Source: Antitrichia curtipendula (Eukaryota; Streptophyta; Bryopsida; Hypnales; Leucodontaceae). From it: a DNA stretch of 64,000 nucleotides. Both the position numbers and the translations under genes were made by a program. Of the stretch, positions 25,805-36,977 are shown piece by piece. Location of the stretch: the NCBI GenBank assembly GCA_951230915.1, contig OX579635.1, forward strand, positions 28,458,001 to 28,522,000, in the 5' to 3' direction. Position 1 is the first letter of the stretch. Every line of letters begins with the position of its first letter. The notes under the pieces were generated by a model that searched no databases, was not told the DNA's origin, and saw only the letters and a list, made by a program, of their open reading frames with translations.

Positions 25805-25866
25805 AGGCTCACAGGCTCACAAGCTCACAGGCTCACGCTCACAAGCTCACAAACTAGCATCCCCGG
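25805..25866 (-). repeat. Right terminal inverted repeat with TGAGC boxes
   Basis: On the plus strand GCTCAC recurs about seven times and ends ACTAGCATCCCCGG. It is the inverted counterpart of the left end at 13686-13745. Confidence 0.75.
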
Positions 25867-25877
25867 TATTCAAACCA
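25865..25877. repeat. 13-bp direct repeat at right edge of the 12-kb transposon
   Basis: GGTATTCAAACCA, identical to 13675-13687, overlapping the right inverted end. Confidence 0.7.
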
Positions 25878-28270
25878 CCCCATCTCTTGAGTTGTAGACC
25901 CGTTTCTTTGAGGTGCTGCCTCATTGCCATGAGTTAACGCCTTATTTCTATGGAACACCTTGCAATCCCACCCAAATCCCTTGAGTAGAAGTCCACTTCC
26001 TGCCTATCCACCCTATTTATTAAGTCATCATTCTTCCTCTTGTGTCATTTATCCATTGCATCAATGTCTAAACTTCTAGTATAGTGGTTCATATTATGGA
26101 GCCCCTTACCATGTCACATTGTAAAAGTAAAATACTTGCAATCAATAAATTTTTTTTGAAATGTATGCCTAAATCCTAAAAAATTAGGTATGTTTATTTG
26201 AATTATTTGGAAGGTCTATCCATCTTTGTTCAACAAACATCTCTTTGAGTGAACCCAATGTCACCCAATGTAACAACCTTGAGAGTACAATCTTTGTGTT
26301 AAAGAAAAAAGTGGAACTAAACTTTTTATTTGCACCAACTGTGAGAAAGAAAAAAAAAAAAAAAATGCTTTCTACTAGTACTATGCAAATCAAATTTTGT
26401 ATATCAATTTTTGCTAAGACAATAAATACAATACATGGTTCTCATAATTTAAGGCTTGTTCCTATTAACCTCAAAGACCCACATGTTAGACAATGAAAGC
26501 TTTTACCACGCAACCTTAATATATTCTAGACATAAACATGCACAAGACTTGTCACAAATAATCTTCAAAGTTCTGGGGTGAAATACAAAGCTCACATTTT
26601 ATTCAAGTTAAATAAAAGTTTTAGACAAAGTTTGTATGTGCATACAAATTTAAGGAAGTTGAACATTTAACAAACTTTGTAGCACTATAGAACAAAACTG
26701 AGGCAATTTGGTGACTATGCTTGTAGAGATTGTTGGGCTATGATGAAGTTTGGTCAATTTACAAAGCAATATGTGAAAAATTGAGAAGTCATGGTTTTCA
26801 CCTAGGAAAAAATTGAGATATTTGACAACAGCACAAGGCATATCAATCTATATTGATAAAAAAAAATACATATAGTTTGTTTGTTTAGTTTTGTGATGTA
26901 TATCAAGATCTTTTAAACTATTGGGTCAACGGAGGTGCGCTTGATAACGATAGAAAGCCCTTAGATAGAATATGTGCATAAAGCAAGTTTTGCTTTGTTT
27001 CAATCAAGAAGGTGAGAGATAATTATTGAATTTTTAAGTTTTTATTACACTGAAAATTTGAAAATTTAATGAAAATTATGAAAATTGATTGCAGAGAACC
27101 ATCGGGCCATTGAGTCATTGGACCCTCAGATTGATGAGTTATAGAATACTTTGGTCACAACAATGGCACATGTATACTTTTATTTCTACTTTTATATTGA
27201 AAATTTGTTTGACATATTGTTTTTGTATGTCAAACTAAAAATAAAATAAATATAGAATATAAAAAATTATTACCATATATGATACTAAACATTAGTGTTC
27301 TACTTTAAGAATTAAAAACTGTTTATGAAAGGAGATTTAAAAAGCAATTGTCTAATATTTTGTGGCACTTACAAATGACATATTAATTGTAATTATGGAA
27401 ATAGTACATGACATTATCTAGTAGTATATTAAAGTAACATCTCCTCAAGAGAAAACATCCAAAACCATCCATGTACCCATTATTGATAAGTAGACTTCTT
27501 TTGAAAGTATCCCCTTAACGTGCAATTAAATCGTTCCCATATTTAATTGTAATCAAATGATTTTTGATTTCGTAGATTTTAATTTATGACCAAGTTAAGG
27601 AATATGATGTGTTTCCAACCACGTTAACCATTACTAATTTTTGACTATGTTTTCACCAAAAACGCTCCAAAACTGCCATTTTTAATACGAGTATCAAATT
27701 CTAGAAATATATCATTTTGGACACATGTAACCATAGGATCTTGTAGTATGTTAGTTTGAAAAGATGTGGAAAAATTTCAAAAATTTCCACAGAGTAGATT
27801 GCAAGATATTACCATTTGAAGTGGCAAAAACATTTTTTTAGGCCCTATAAAAAGCAGGGTAGTTGCACTTTTCAAGGTCGCATTTGTATGGAAAAATGTC
27901 CATGTTGGTGTTTCTTCTTTGCATTCATTCTTTAGGCAAGGTGACTACATGCTTGAAAATTTTCAAATCATTTGAAATTGTACAACATATCTAGAAAAAA
28001 ATAATAAGAAAAAACAAACAGAGAATGATTCAAAATATTAAATTGATAAGAATTTAGTTATGGATTTGAAAAATATTAATTTCAACGATTGTAATGTTGT
28101 AATAAACAATCTACATCCTATGATTTTATTTTTTTCAAAGAATATTAAAAATTGAGTTAAATGAAGGATTTCAAAGTTAGAGTAGAGATTCCATAATTAT
28201 ACACAAGCTAAAACTCTTCATAAATTTCATCTCATTAATAAAAATGAAATGATTCAAAGCTTTCCAAGCA
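25878..28270. other. AT-rich spacer
   Basis: No gene seen. A poly(A) run lies at about 26342-26366. Small open frames show no family signature. Confidence 0.55.
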
Positions 28271-28279
28271 TATATAAAT

Positions 28280-28475
28280 TGAGGGTTGCTATTATATGAG
28301 CATAGGAGTGTGAGCCCATGAGCCTAAAAGTGTTTATGATTATAAGGTATATATGTTACAAATACCCATATTATAAGTGTTTATGATACATACACCTTCT
28401 ATAGTATGGGGTATCTATATTATAGGCTCAATGCTCATAAGCTTGCATTCTTGGGCTCACATGCTAGCACCATTG
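28280..28475. mobile_element. 196-bp Mutator-like MITE with 9-bp target duplication
   Basis: TATATAAAT is duplicated exactly at 28271-28279 and 28476-28484. The left end reads TGAGGGTTGCTATTATATGAGC and the right end, reverse complemented, reads CAATGGTGCTAGCATGTGAGC. Both continue with TGAGCCCA/TGAGCCTA boxes. The GCTAG then TGTGAGC order matches the 12-kb transposon, so its transposase could have mobilised this element. Confidence 0.85.
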
Positions 28476-28484
28476 TATATAAAT

Positions 28485-31400
28485 CTAAAAAAATAGTTAA
28501 AAAAGAAAGTGATTTTTTAAGAATTTTTAAAAATTGCCCAGACTTCGTAATTCAAAAAAATTACATATCATATAATAACTTTTTAACCATGTAATTGAAA
28601 GTTATGAAAATTGTTGGGCTTTATAGCTATTCCTTAGGCACATATTATGTAAAATTTAAAATTTAAAAAAAAAAATTCCATTTGTAATGAGCTACCCAAA
28701 TTGCTATATTGCCAAAAAATGCAATTTGGTCCTTTAGGAATTAAACATTTTAGCATATGTCCAATTGAGTGATGGTGGGGGTGAGATAATTCCTCCGGTC
28801 ATGGAATAGATATAGTGAAGATTTGCACTATTTTTTACTAATTTTTCATCAAATTTGGATTAGTAGAAATTAAGAAAGTGTAGATTATAGTTTGACTTGT
28901 TCTTGATGTATAGATGAACGTATTTCCGATTGAAGCGCAAAACTAAAAATTGGTCTTAATAACTTCATTATATGTCAATGCCAGTGTCATTTGTCGCACA
29001 ATAATGGAGTTGCTAAGACCACATCATATTCCCTTCGTTCATGAAAATAGATCATCTTATCTTGCGCAAATGGAGTCTTGGTTGAAAACATGTTGTATAT
29101 CTTATGTGATGGTTTCAATGGCTAATGGAGATTCCACTTTGAAAATTCATAGTAATGACATATCTTATCCAAAAATTCTAATTTAAAAAAATCCATTCTT
29201 TTCAATTGCTTATATTACAAAAATATTTTCTTTTAAACATGTGCCTTAAATATGTTGAATTGCTTATTTTGATGTTTTGGGGTGTTTTCACTTTAAATGT
29301 GACTTGTTTGTAAAATTATCCCATTAATATTCTTGTTTGAAATGCATAGTCTTCATACATGAGAGCTTAAGGTCAATTTTAGATACAGTTGTTTTTGATA
29401 TTTTAAAAAATTCATAATTTTCAATGTAGATTCCAAAAAATGCACTTTAAGAGTGGCTAAAATTCCATTTCAATTGTCAACAAGATCCAAAGAAAGCTTT
29501 TACAATTCAATAATATTATTTGGTTGCATTTAGATGTTATTGCCTTAGTCCAAATGACATTTCATTGAGGCTTGCATACCTTGGGAGACGGGTCTTTATC
29601 CTCCACCTGTGTCTTTGTCATTTAGTCCAATACCAATATTATACACATGCCAATGAATATTATTGACACCTCCAATAACCGGACAATTCACTATTCTTGT
29701 CTAGTTGTCTAACAAATAAGTGAAAATATAAGATATACAATTTGGTGTCAAAGGGCAATGACATTTACATATAATAGCTATAAACCTATGTGAATTCAAA
29801 TCAAGAAAAGGCACAGTTTTTTCATATATATTATACTTAAAAGCGAACTCCATTAGTATTCAATATTTCCAAAATAGTATGATTTCAACACTACCCACAT
29901 GCTACGAAACTAGTGCTAAGTTGTATGTCATTGGCATGTGTAGGATACCTCTGCCGAACATCATGGCTTGACCTCTAAGGGAAAGTGAGTGATAAATTAA
30001 ATTAACCTTTGAAAGACAGTGAGGCTAAAAAGCGTCCAATGAATGACTTCATTATTCATTATAGAAACAAAAAATGCACCTATGGGTTCAATAATTAAGA
30101 GAATTTTGGTGATTACCTTGGTCATGGGGGCCGAGTCTTTCAAGGGTTAAATCTTTTGAATAATAGGGTCAATTTGGACAAAAGCATTCTTCATTGGGTC
30201 TTCAATGTGAACCTAAAAATTAACTTTAGTTGATTTCACCAATGCATAGAAGCAAAAAGACATAAAATGACAAATAGATGATTTTCATCCATCTATTGGA
30301 ACTCCCCCTTTGTGGGGTTTCTCTCTTGGATAGGTCAAAGTAGGACAATATCCTTAAAGTGATGAAGTTTGGTAGATGACATGTTGAATGGGGTCCTCTG
30401 TGAGTTCGCAATCGTTCTACTTCTCTAGAGAATATCTTATTTGATTATCATTTTAAAAAAACTTGTGTAATACAAGTGTGTAGACTCAACACAATTGATA
30501 TGCAATTGGTCTATTCATAGTTATTTTTTTTTTTTATGGTTAAAATTTGATGAAAAAAATTTATGAGTATATTAAAGAAATACAATGGATGGCAATGGAA
30601 ACCTCTACATACTTTACAAGTTATAGGTGTTGCTATTCATAGCATGGGTTAGTTTAATTTTTTTTATTATTGTTCAATGCATCCAATTTCTATCTAGTAT
30701 GTGAAGTTGTGAAGGCAACTCTTATCATTCTACCAACGCTTAGAATTTGAATGTATTTTATTTAATATATAGATTTATCATGCATGTAAAATTGTGATGA
30801 TTTAGAGAATTTAGTTGTCATTTTTTTGCTTATTAGAAATATTGATTTTCATTTATGTATATTCCTATTTGAACACATGTTTTCTTTTGTAGAAATAAAA
30901 TAATTTTTTTTATTGCAATCATTTTATATTTCCTTCACTTCACCATATGGTTTCATTTATTTTCATTCATTTTAGATAATTTCATTCATTACATAGAATT
31001 TATAATCAATTTATCATTATAATTTTTTCCTTCAATAATGCTAAATGATTTAAAATCTTATTTTAATTTATGATTATTCCAATAAAAAAATATTAATAAA
31101 AAAACCATTTATTATTAATTTAAAAAAAAATTGCATTGTATGTATTAAATTAATTAATTTTTAATATTTTTAAATTATGATAAATTTTATATTTAATTAT
31201 TTATAGAATATTAAACAAATTTGTGAATTGGATTTAAAACTTTTTTTCCTTAAATACAAAGATTTTTTTTGTTATTATTTTTTTTTTAAATTTAAGATTA
31301 ATGTAATTTTTAAAAGTTTGACTTATAACAATTTGTGTGGCATTATGCACTTGTCCAAGTGTATTCCGTGATTAACCTATGTATTATTTTAATTTTTAAT

Positions 31401-31950
31401 TTTTAGAATAGTTTATTTATAATTAAATTAAATTTTTGGAAAAAAATTCAATTGAAAATCCATAACTTTCACACTTAAGAACCCAAAGTGCAAAACAACT
31501 CTGGTATATTTCTATTCATTGATAGCTTTTTGGTGATGCCAAAATGACATCAAAAACTCCTATACTCTATTTTTAAATTTAATTCAATTTATGGTCTTAA
31601 AAATTGTTCACAAATCCATCATACATCTAGAAGCAATTATACAACTTTAGTACAACCCTTGTCAAGTCAAGTTCTCCAATGGTATAAAGAGAATGACCGG
31701 TAAGCGCACAACCGGAGATTTTTCAACGTTACACAAACTAAAATAATTATTACCAGTGTATTTTTATTTTTATTCAACAATTACTTTGCATACATAAGTA
31801 AATATAAAGGATGCAAAACCTCTACACTCTTGAATCAAGAGGTCAAAGATATTGATGTTCAGGTTTTGATTTTAATTGATTTTAAAGCTCAATTCTTTTT
31901 TTCCCTCTCTATTTTTTTCCTTTTTTTTTTCTTTTTTCCCTCCCCCTCGA
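28485..31950. other. AT-rich spacer
   Basis: No gene recognised. It holds a copy (28676-28750) of the repeat at 12473-12545. Much of 30.5-31.5 kb is very AT-rich with long A and T runs. The small frames at 28950-29186 and 30226-30411 are not supported. Confidence 0.55.
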
Positions 31951-32399
31951 GTAGGTCCCGGCGGCCCCCCCGCAAAGAGACGAAGGGTCCTCAGAATTAG
32001 GGTTTGAAGCTCCGAACTTGGGAGTCCGTCTGTTGAGCTCAATCACGCTGCAGGTTTGCGTTCAATCTCGTTGCGGGAAATATCGAGGTATTTCTTCGGA
32101 TTCTCAGATTTCGATTTCGTTTGGTTCTACTGAATTTGAGCTTTTTTCAATATTCGAATTGATTTTGGTGGTTTAGAATTCCGTCGGAGTCATAAAAGGC
32201 GGGAGGTTTTGAGCTTTTGATGCCGTACATGGGTAATTGTGAGGATGGTATAGGTGTATTTTTTGGTTGATTCACAGCTTTTGGTTTCAGTGTAAAGAGA
32301 ATCGAATTTAATTTTGGTGCTGTTCTGATTTGTCGCAGTTTGAGGGTGGCGCGTTGAATTGGGGCGGATTTAGGGTTTATAGTTGGCAGTGCATTAGCA
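31951..32399 (+). promoter_or_regulatory. eIF4A-III promoter and 5' UTR region
   Basis: A C/T-rich stretch and a GC-rich patch end near 31975. Two telo-box-like motifs follow, TTAGGGTTT near 31998 and TTTAGGGTTTA at 32369-32379. Such boxes are common upstream of plant genes for translation and RNA-processing proteins. The transcription start is not defined. Confidence 0.5.
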
Positions 32400-35317
32400 A
32401 TGGCAGAGACCGGGGTTGTTCCCAGGAATCGCAATGCGCGAGAGGGGAACATGGCGGATGACGAGCATCTTGTCTTTGAGACAAGCGCGGGCGTGGAGGT
32501 GATTTCGAGTTTCGATCAAATGGGCATTCGAGAAGACTTGTTACGAGGAATCTACGCGTACGGGTTCGAAAAGCCCTCTGCTATCCAGCAACGGGCCGTG
32601 ATGCCCATCATCAGTGGTCGTGATGCGATTGCGCAAGCTCAGTCTGGAACGGGGAAAACCTCCATGATCGCTCTGGCAGTCTGCCAGATGATCGACACGG
32701 CCACGCGCGAGTAAGTGCTTTTATTTTTTCTGTCTGCTCCTAGTCCCTTCACACAATTGACTGTTTACATTTTTACCCCGTGGCAAGGTCCCTTCTCTTC
32801 CTCTTGTCCGAGAATTGAGGGATGGTTCAGGAGTCCAGTGCAGCAAGGTCACATTATTCTGAAATTACTTGGTCATCTATTGGCATTATAGCGAGGGACT
32901 GATAATTAGACAACTGCGGAGTGGTGGTCATGGAATGCTAAGATACCTGCAAAGCGTGCTTTCTTGTTTCAAGAGTGGTAATCGTTTGTGGTTGGGGACA
33001 TTGCTGTAAGATTATAGTTCCGTCTTCTGTTTCTGCTATAGATGTGGATGAGTACGCCCAAATGATGTCAAATGGTGACAGGGTGCAGGCCCTCATTTTA
33101 TCTCCTACTCGTGAGCTCGCCGCACAAACAGAGAAGGTGATCCTTGCAATTGGCGATTTTATGAGTATTCAAGCTCATGCGTGTGTTGGTGGTAAAAGCA
33201 TTGGGGAAGACATTCGGAAGCTTGAATATGGAGTTCATGTTGTGTCTGGAACACCTGGGCGTGTTTATGACATGATCAAAAGAAGGACATTGCGGACCAG
33301 AGCGATAAAACTCCTCATCCTGGTAGGTTTCGGTGTCGTCACATGACACTGCACTTTCGATATGGTTTTCTGGCCGGTATGGCAATGGATGCTTGGACTT
33401 CCGAAAAACTCTTATTTTGCAGAAAGAATCGACTGCTGATATTACCGGATGCTTTTCAATTTCTTAATACATATATTATGAATTTGTGAATTTGTGAATT
33501 TCAAAATCTTAAATTTCCGTGCTGTTCTCCACATCTTATTCATTCAGCCTATATATAGTTTGTTTTGAGTGTTGCTTACAAAGCTTTCTATTTCAGTGAA
33601 TCTTGCCTCATCATGTTTCGCTGATACTTAGATTTATTGTGGGGCTTCAGGATGAATCTGATGAAATGCTTAGCAGAGGATTCAAGGATCAGATTTACGA
33701 TGTGTACCGTTATCTTCCTCCCGACTTGCAGGTGGGTCTCAGGTTGTCAAATTTATTGGTTAAATCATTTTTTGCCTCTTTTTTTATTATTCACGGTTCT
33801 TCTTGTTTGGCAGAATTATATAATTCTGATAGACTATGAAGTCTTTATTTATATGATGACTAAGCCAAACCTAGTGTTGACTTAATGATTTCCTGCAGCA
33901 ACTTTGTTCATATTTTAGTAATGCATCTGAACTGAATTTTCTCTTCTATGAATCTTTATTTCAGGTTGTGTTGGTATCTGCAACTTTGCCTCACGAAATT
34001 CTGGAGATGACAAATAAATTCATGACCGACCCTGTTCGAATTCTGGTCAAACGTGATGAGTTGACCCTGGAGGTGAACGAACCATCACTTACCAATCTCA
34101 CTGTTTTCCTATTATTCCCGTTTAATCTGGTGGTCTCATTCCAACCATGTGTATGGTGATCAAATTTCCTATGAATATTCTTACCTTCTTAGTCCCACAG
34201 CAATATTTATTGCATACCCTGCATTAGTGATGCATCTTGCATCTTTTGGGATTTTTGTTCTGAATGTTTACATCGGCCATTTACAGGGTATCAAGCAATT
34301 TTTTGTGGCTGTTGAACGAGAGGAATGGAAGTTTGATACATTGTGTGATCTATACGATACTCTTACGATCACACAGGCTGTCATCTTCTGTAATACAAAG
34401 AGAAAGGTATTTTGTGATTGTTATGACTGCTTCGATCTCTATTTTGCTGAATAGGACTGTATAATTTAGTTTGCTTGACGTGTGTTCCTTTCTGTGTGCC
34501 AGATGATTGAATACCACTGCAGATATACCGTTACTCGTTGTACCGGATATGTGGAAGGGGAGAAGTGTTTAGGATTAGAATCTGTTTAAATTACTGAAGA
34601 GTGTGATACTGTACACAGGTTGATTGGTTGACGGAGAAGATGAGGAGTAACAACTTCACTGTTTCTGCCATGCATGGTGATATGCCTCAGAAAGAGCGGG
34701 ATGCAATCATGGCAGAGTTTCGGTCAGGCACTACCCGTGTCTTGATCACAACTGATGTCTGGGCTCGTGGTCTTGATGTGCAACAAGTAAGTTCAATCTG
34801 TTAATTCTTGTTGCCAGCTTTTGAGAAAACAGAACATAGATGTGGTCCTTCCTTTCAACATTTAGACTGTGCCACGCGCTGTCTTTGTGGTGAAACGCCG
34901 TTCAAAGCGTTAAACTTGCTTCTTTGATCTTGTCAGGTATCATTGGTGATAAATTACGATCTTCCCAACAACCGTGAGCTCTACATTCATCGCATTGGTC
35001 GTTCTGGTCGATTTGGGCGAAAGGTGCGTGCAGTGAAGCTATTTATGGAGAATTTTCGGTGTCGCTGACGTTACAAACTTGCTATTTAGTTGAAGTTCAA
35101 TTTTGCTTCTATCATTTATACACTTTTTAGCTGTCCTTTAAGAATGTTTGCGAGAGGCCCTTATATGTCTTACAAGTTCTAATCACTTGTGCTTTGAATG
35201 TAGGGTGTGGCCATCAATTTTGTAAGGAGCGATGATATTCGAATATTGCGGGATATAGAGCAGTACTACAGTACACAAATTGATGAAATGCCAATGAACG
35301 TTGCTGACTTAATTTAG
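32400..35317 (+). CDS. EIF4A3: eIF4A-III, DEAD-box RNA helicase of the exon junction complex
   Basis: ATP-dependent RNA clamp that anchors the exon junction complex on spliced mRNA in the nucleus. Eight exons join in frame: 32400-32710, 33082-33322, 33651-33731, 33965-34072, 34287-34406, 34619-34786, 34937-35023 and 35204-35317, giving 409 residues, the usual length. Visible motifs are [10 protein letters not shown] (Walker A), [23 protein letters not shown] (the DEAD box reads DESD, as in plant eIF4A-III), [33 protein letters not shown] and [13 protein letters not shown]. It ends in the eIF4A-III hallmark [17 protein letters not shown]. The first intron is bounded by CGA|GTAAGT and GACAG|GGTGC. 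No damage is seen. General eIF4A is excluded by the C-terminus. Confidence 0.97.
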
Positions 35318-36977
35318 TTGCGTTCCATAAGCAAGGTTAGCAGGTTGTTTTCAAGTTTTGTTTAGATCTACGTGTGTGTCTATTGTAAAGTAGATGATTA
35401 AGTCTTTTTTAGTTCTAAGGCATGTTAATCACTTGCTGTTTGTGGTGTTTTGTACTGAACTTATGAAGTACTGTAGAGTGGCAAACTTGTACTACCCAAA
35501 CATTTTCTATGGTCATGGCTGTTTTATAATGGTTTATTGCTCGTTGGTTGTACATTTCATTCTATCATATATCATATGTCTCTTCTTGCCAGGATTCTAT
35601 TAGTACTCAATTGAACATCCTTGATGTATCAGATCAGAGTTATTCTCGATTGATTTGTAGGAGAGGATGTGGAATTGAACAGAATGACCGCAAGTTCCAC
35701 TGGATTAAATATCTCCTACGATCAAGTTTCTTGACGTGGTAGTGATAAGAAGCTGTTCACTAGGATCACAAATTTTTCTGGATTGCTGCATTCTCATCTT
35801 GAACTGGGAAGTCTATTTCTTCTCTGTGATGGTAGAAAGCCCATTGTCATCCCCTTATTTGTTGCACATCTTTTGGGGTGGTTTTACACAGACCAGAGCA
35901 GTGACCTCTCGAAATCACCGGTACCCGATTTTGTAGGATGTGATGATGGGGCCCAAATCAAAAAATGAAATGCCGTTACTTTGTATGTTCTTGGTGTAAT
36001 TAGGCCTGATAGAGTGAATCCCGAGATCAATTGAACAGGGAAAATCTATTATTCTGGGTGTCCCTCAGAATTTTTATAGGCCTACTTCAAAGAGGTGGGA
36101 ATGAAAGATGTTCCTAGAAACTTGGACAACATTATCTACCTCGATCATATAGGATTCCAAGTGAACTTGTCATCCATAGAGAAAAGCATGGGTGTTGTCC
36201 CAAGTGTAAACTTATCTTGGAGGATCTTCAATGTTGCATGGATAATCCAAATATGTCACTTACAATTGTGGGAAAAAGAGCAAATCCTTTGTTATGTGTG
36301 AAGCTTCATGGCTTGGTTCATTTAATTCTCGAAATTGTCTGTTTTCAGTCCAATCACGACCCTCTCCACCCTTATTCAAATTGAGACTGTCTATATTTGA
36401 AACAGAGAAATTTTCATTACTTAGGATGACAAAGAGAGAATTGGATGCAGTTTTAAATCGCGATTGGGCTGAGGTCTCTTTCGAAATATTCTAACTTCTA
36501 TGGTGTTGAAGATTAGTTCTGAAACTCAGGTATTCAGCAATAAGAGGTTCAAGAATCTCAGCACACAATTTGCAATCAATAGAAAGCAGGAATTCCTCTC
36601 TTGCATTGCCAAGTATGAAAATGGACTCTCCATGTAAATTTCTCCTTTCGTTCTTCTGCTCTTCGTCTCCAATGCTCCACGCATTGGATCGTACAAAAGG
36701 CCGGACTCATGTCCCCTATTCATTGAGATGGGGAAAAGGGAGCATACAACTGTTACACCTAATAACTAACTCACAATGTTATCGGACATCATGCCGATTC
36801 CTTTCATGGCACCCTAAATTCGGATCTGCACTCTTTGGTTGGACGCAGGGCATTGAGCAAAAGGGTTATCAGTAATAACCTTCTTCAGACAAGTCGATGA
36901 GAGATTGACACAGTTGCCGCAGAACTTGAACGTGGCAGTAAATGATTTGCTTACAGAGTAATAAATCTTAAAACCTC
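35318..36977. other. 3' UTR of eIF4A-III and spacer
   Basis: No further gene is supported between the two convergent genes. The 3' UTRs must lie here. Small frames in this stretch have no domain. Confidence 0.5.

Larger units (their letters stand above)
13686..25866. mobile_element. 12.2-kb Mutator-like transposon carrying transposase and ParB-methyltransferase genes
   Basis: The left end reads CAACGACGCTAGTATGTGAGC and continues with ATGTGAGC and ATGAGCC boxes. The right end, reverse complemented, reads GGGGATGCTAGTTTGTGAGC and continues with TTGTGAGC and GTGAGCC boxes. The two match over about 45 bases with few differences. A further shared block, ATGACCGTGGA, lies about 180 bp inside the left end and 105 bp inside the right. 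A direct repeat lies at both edges. Two divergent genes fill the interior: a MULE-type transposase (-) and a ParB-methyltransferase protein (+). The 9-bp target duplication of a small relative at 28280-28475 supports the Mutator-like assignment. Both genes have a single internal stop, so this copy is probably not autonomous now. Confidence 0.8.

Noticed and set aside
13686..25866. Reading the large element as a KDZ, Helitron or LTR element
   Set aside because: The D, D, CLFHW and SWIM pattern, inverted ends and the relative's 9-bp duplication fit Mutator-like elements. No reverse transcriptase, integrase or Rep/helicase motifs are present.
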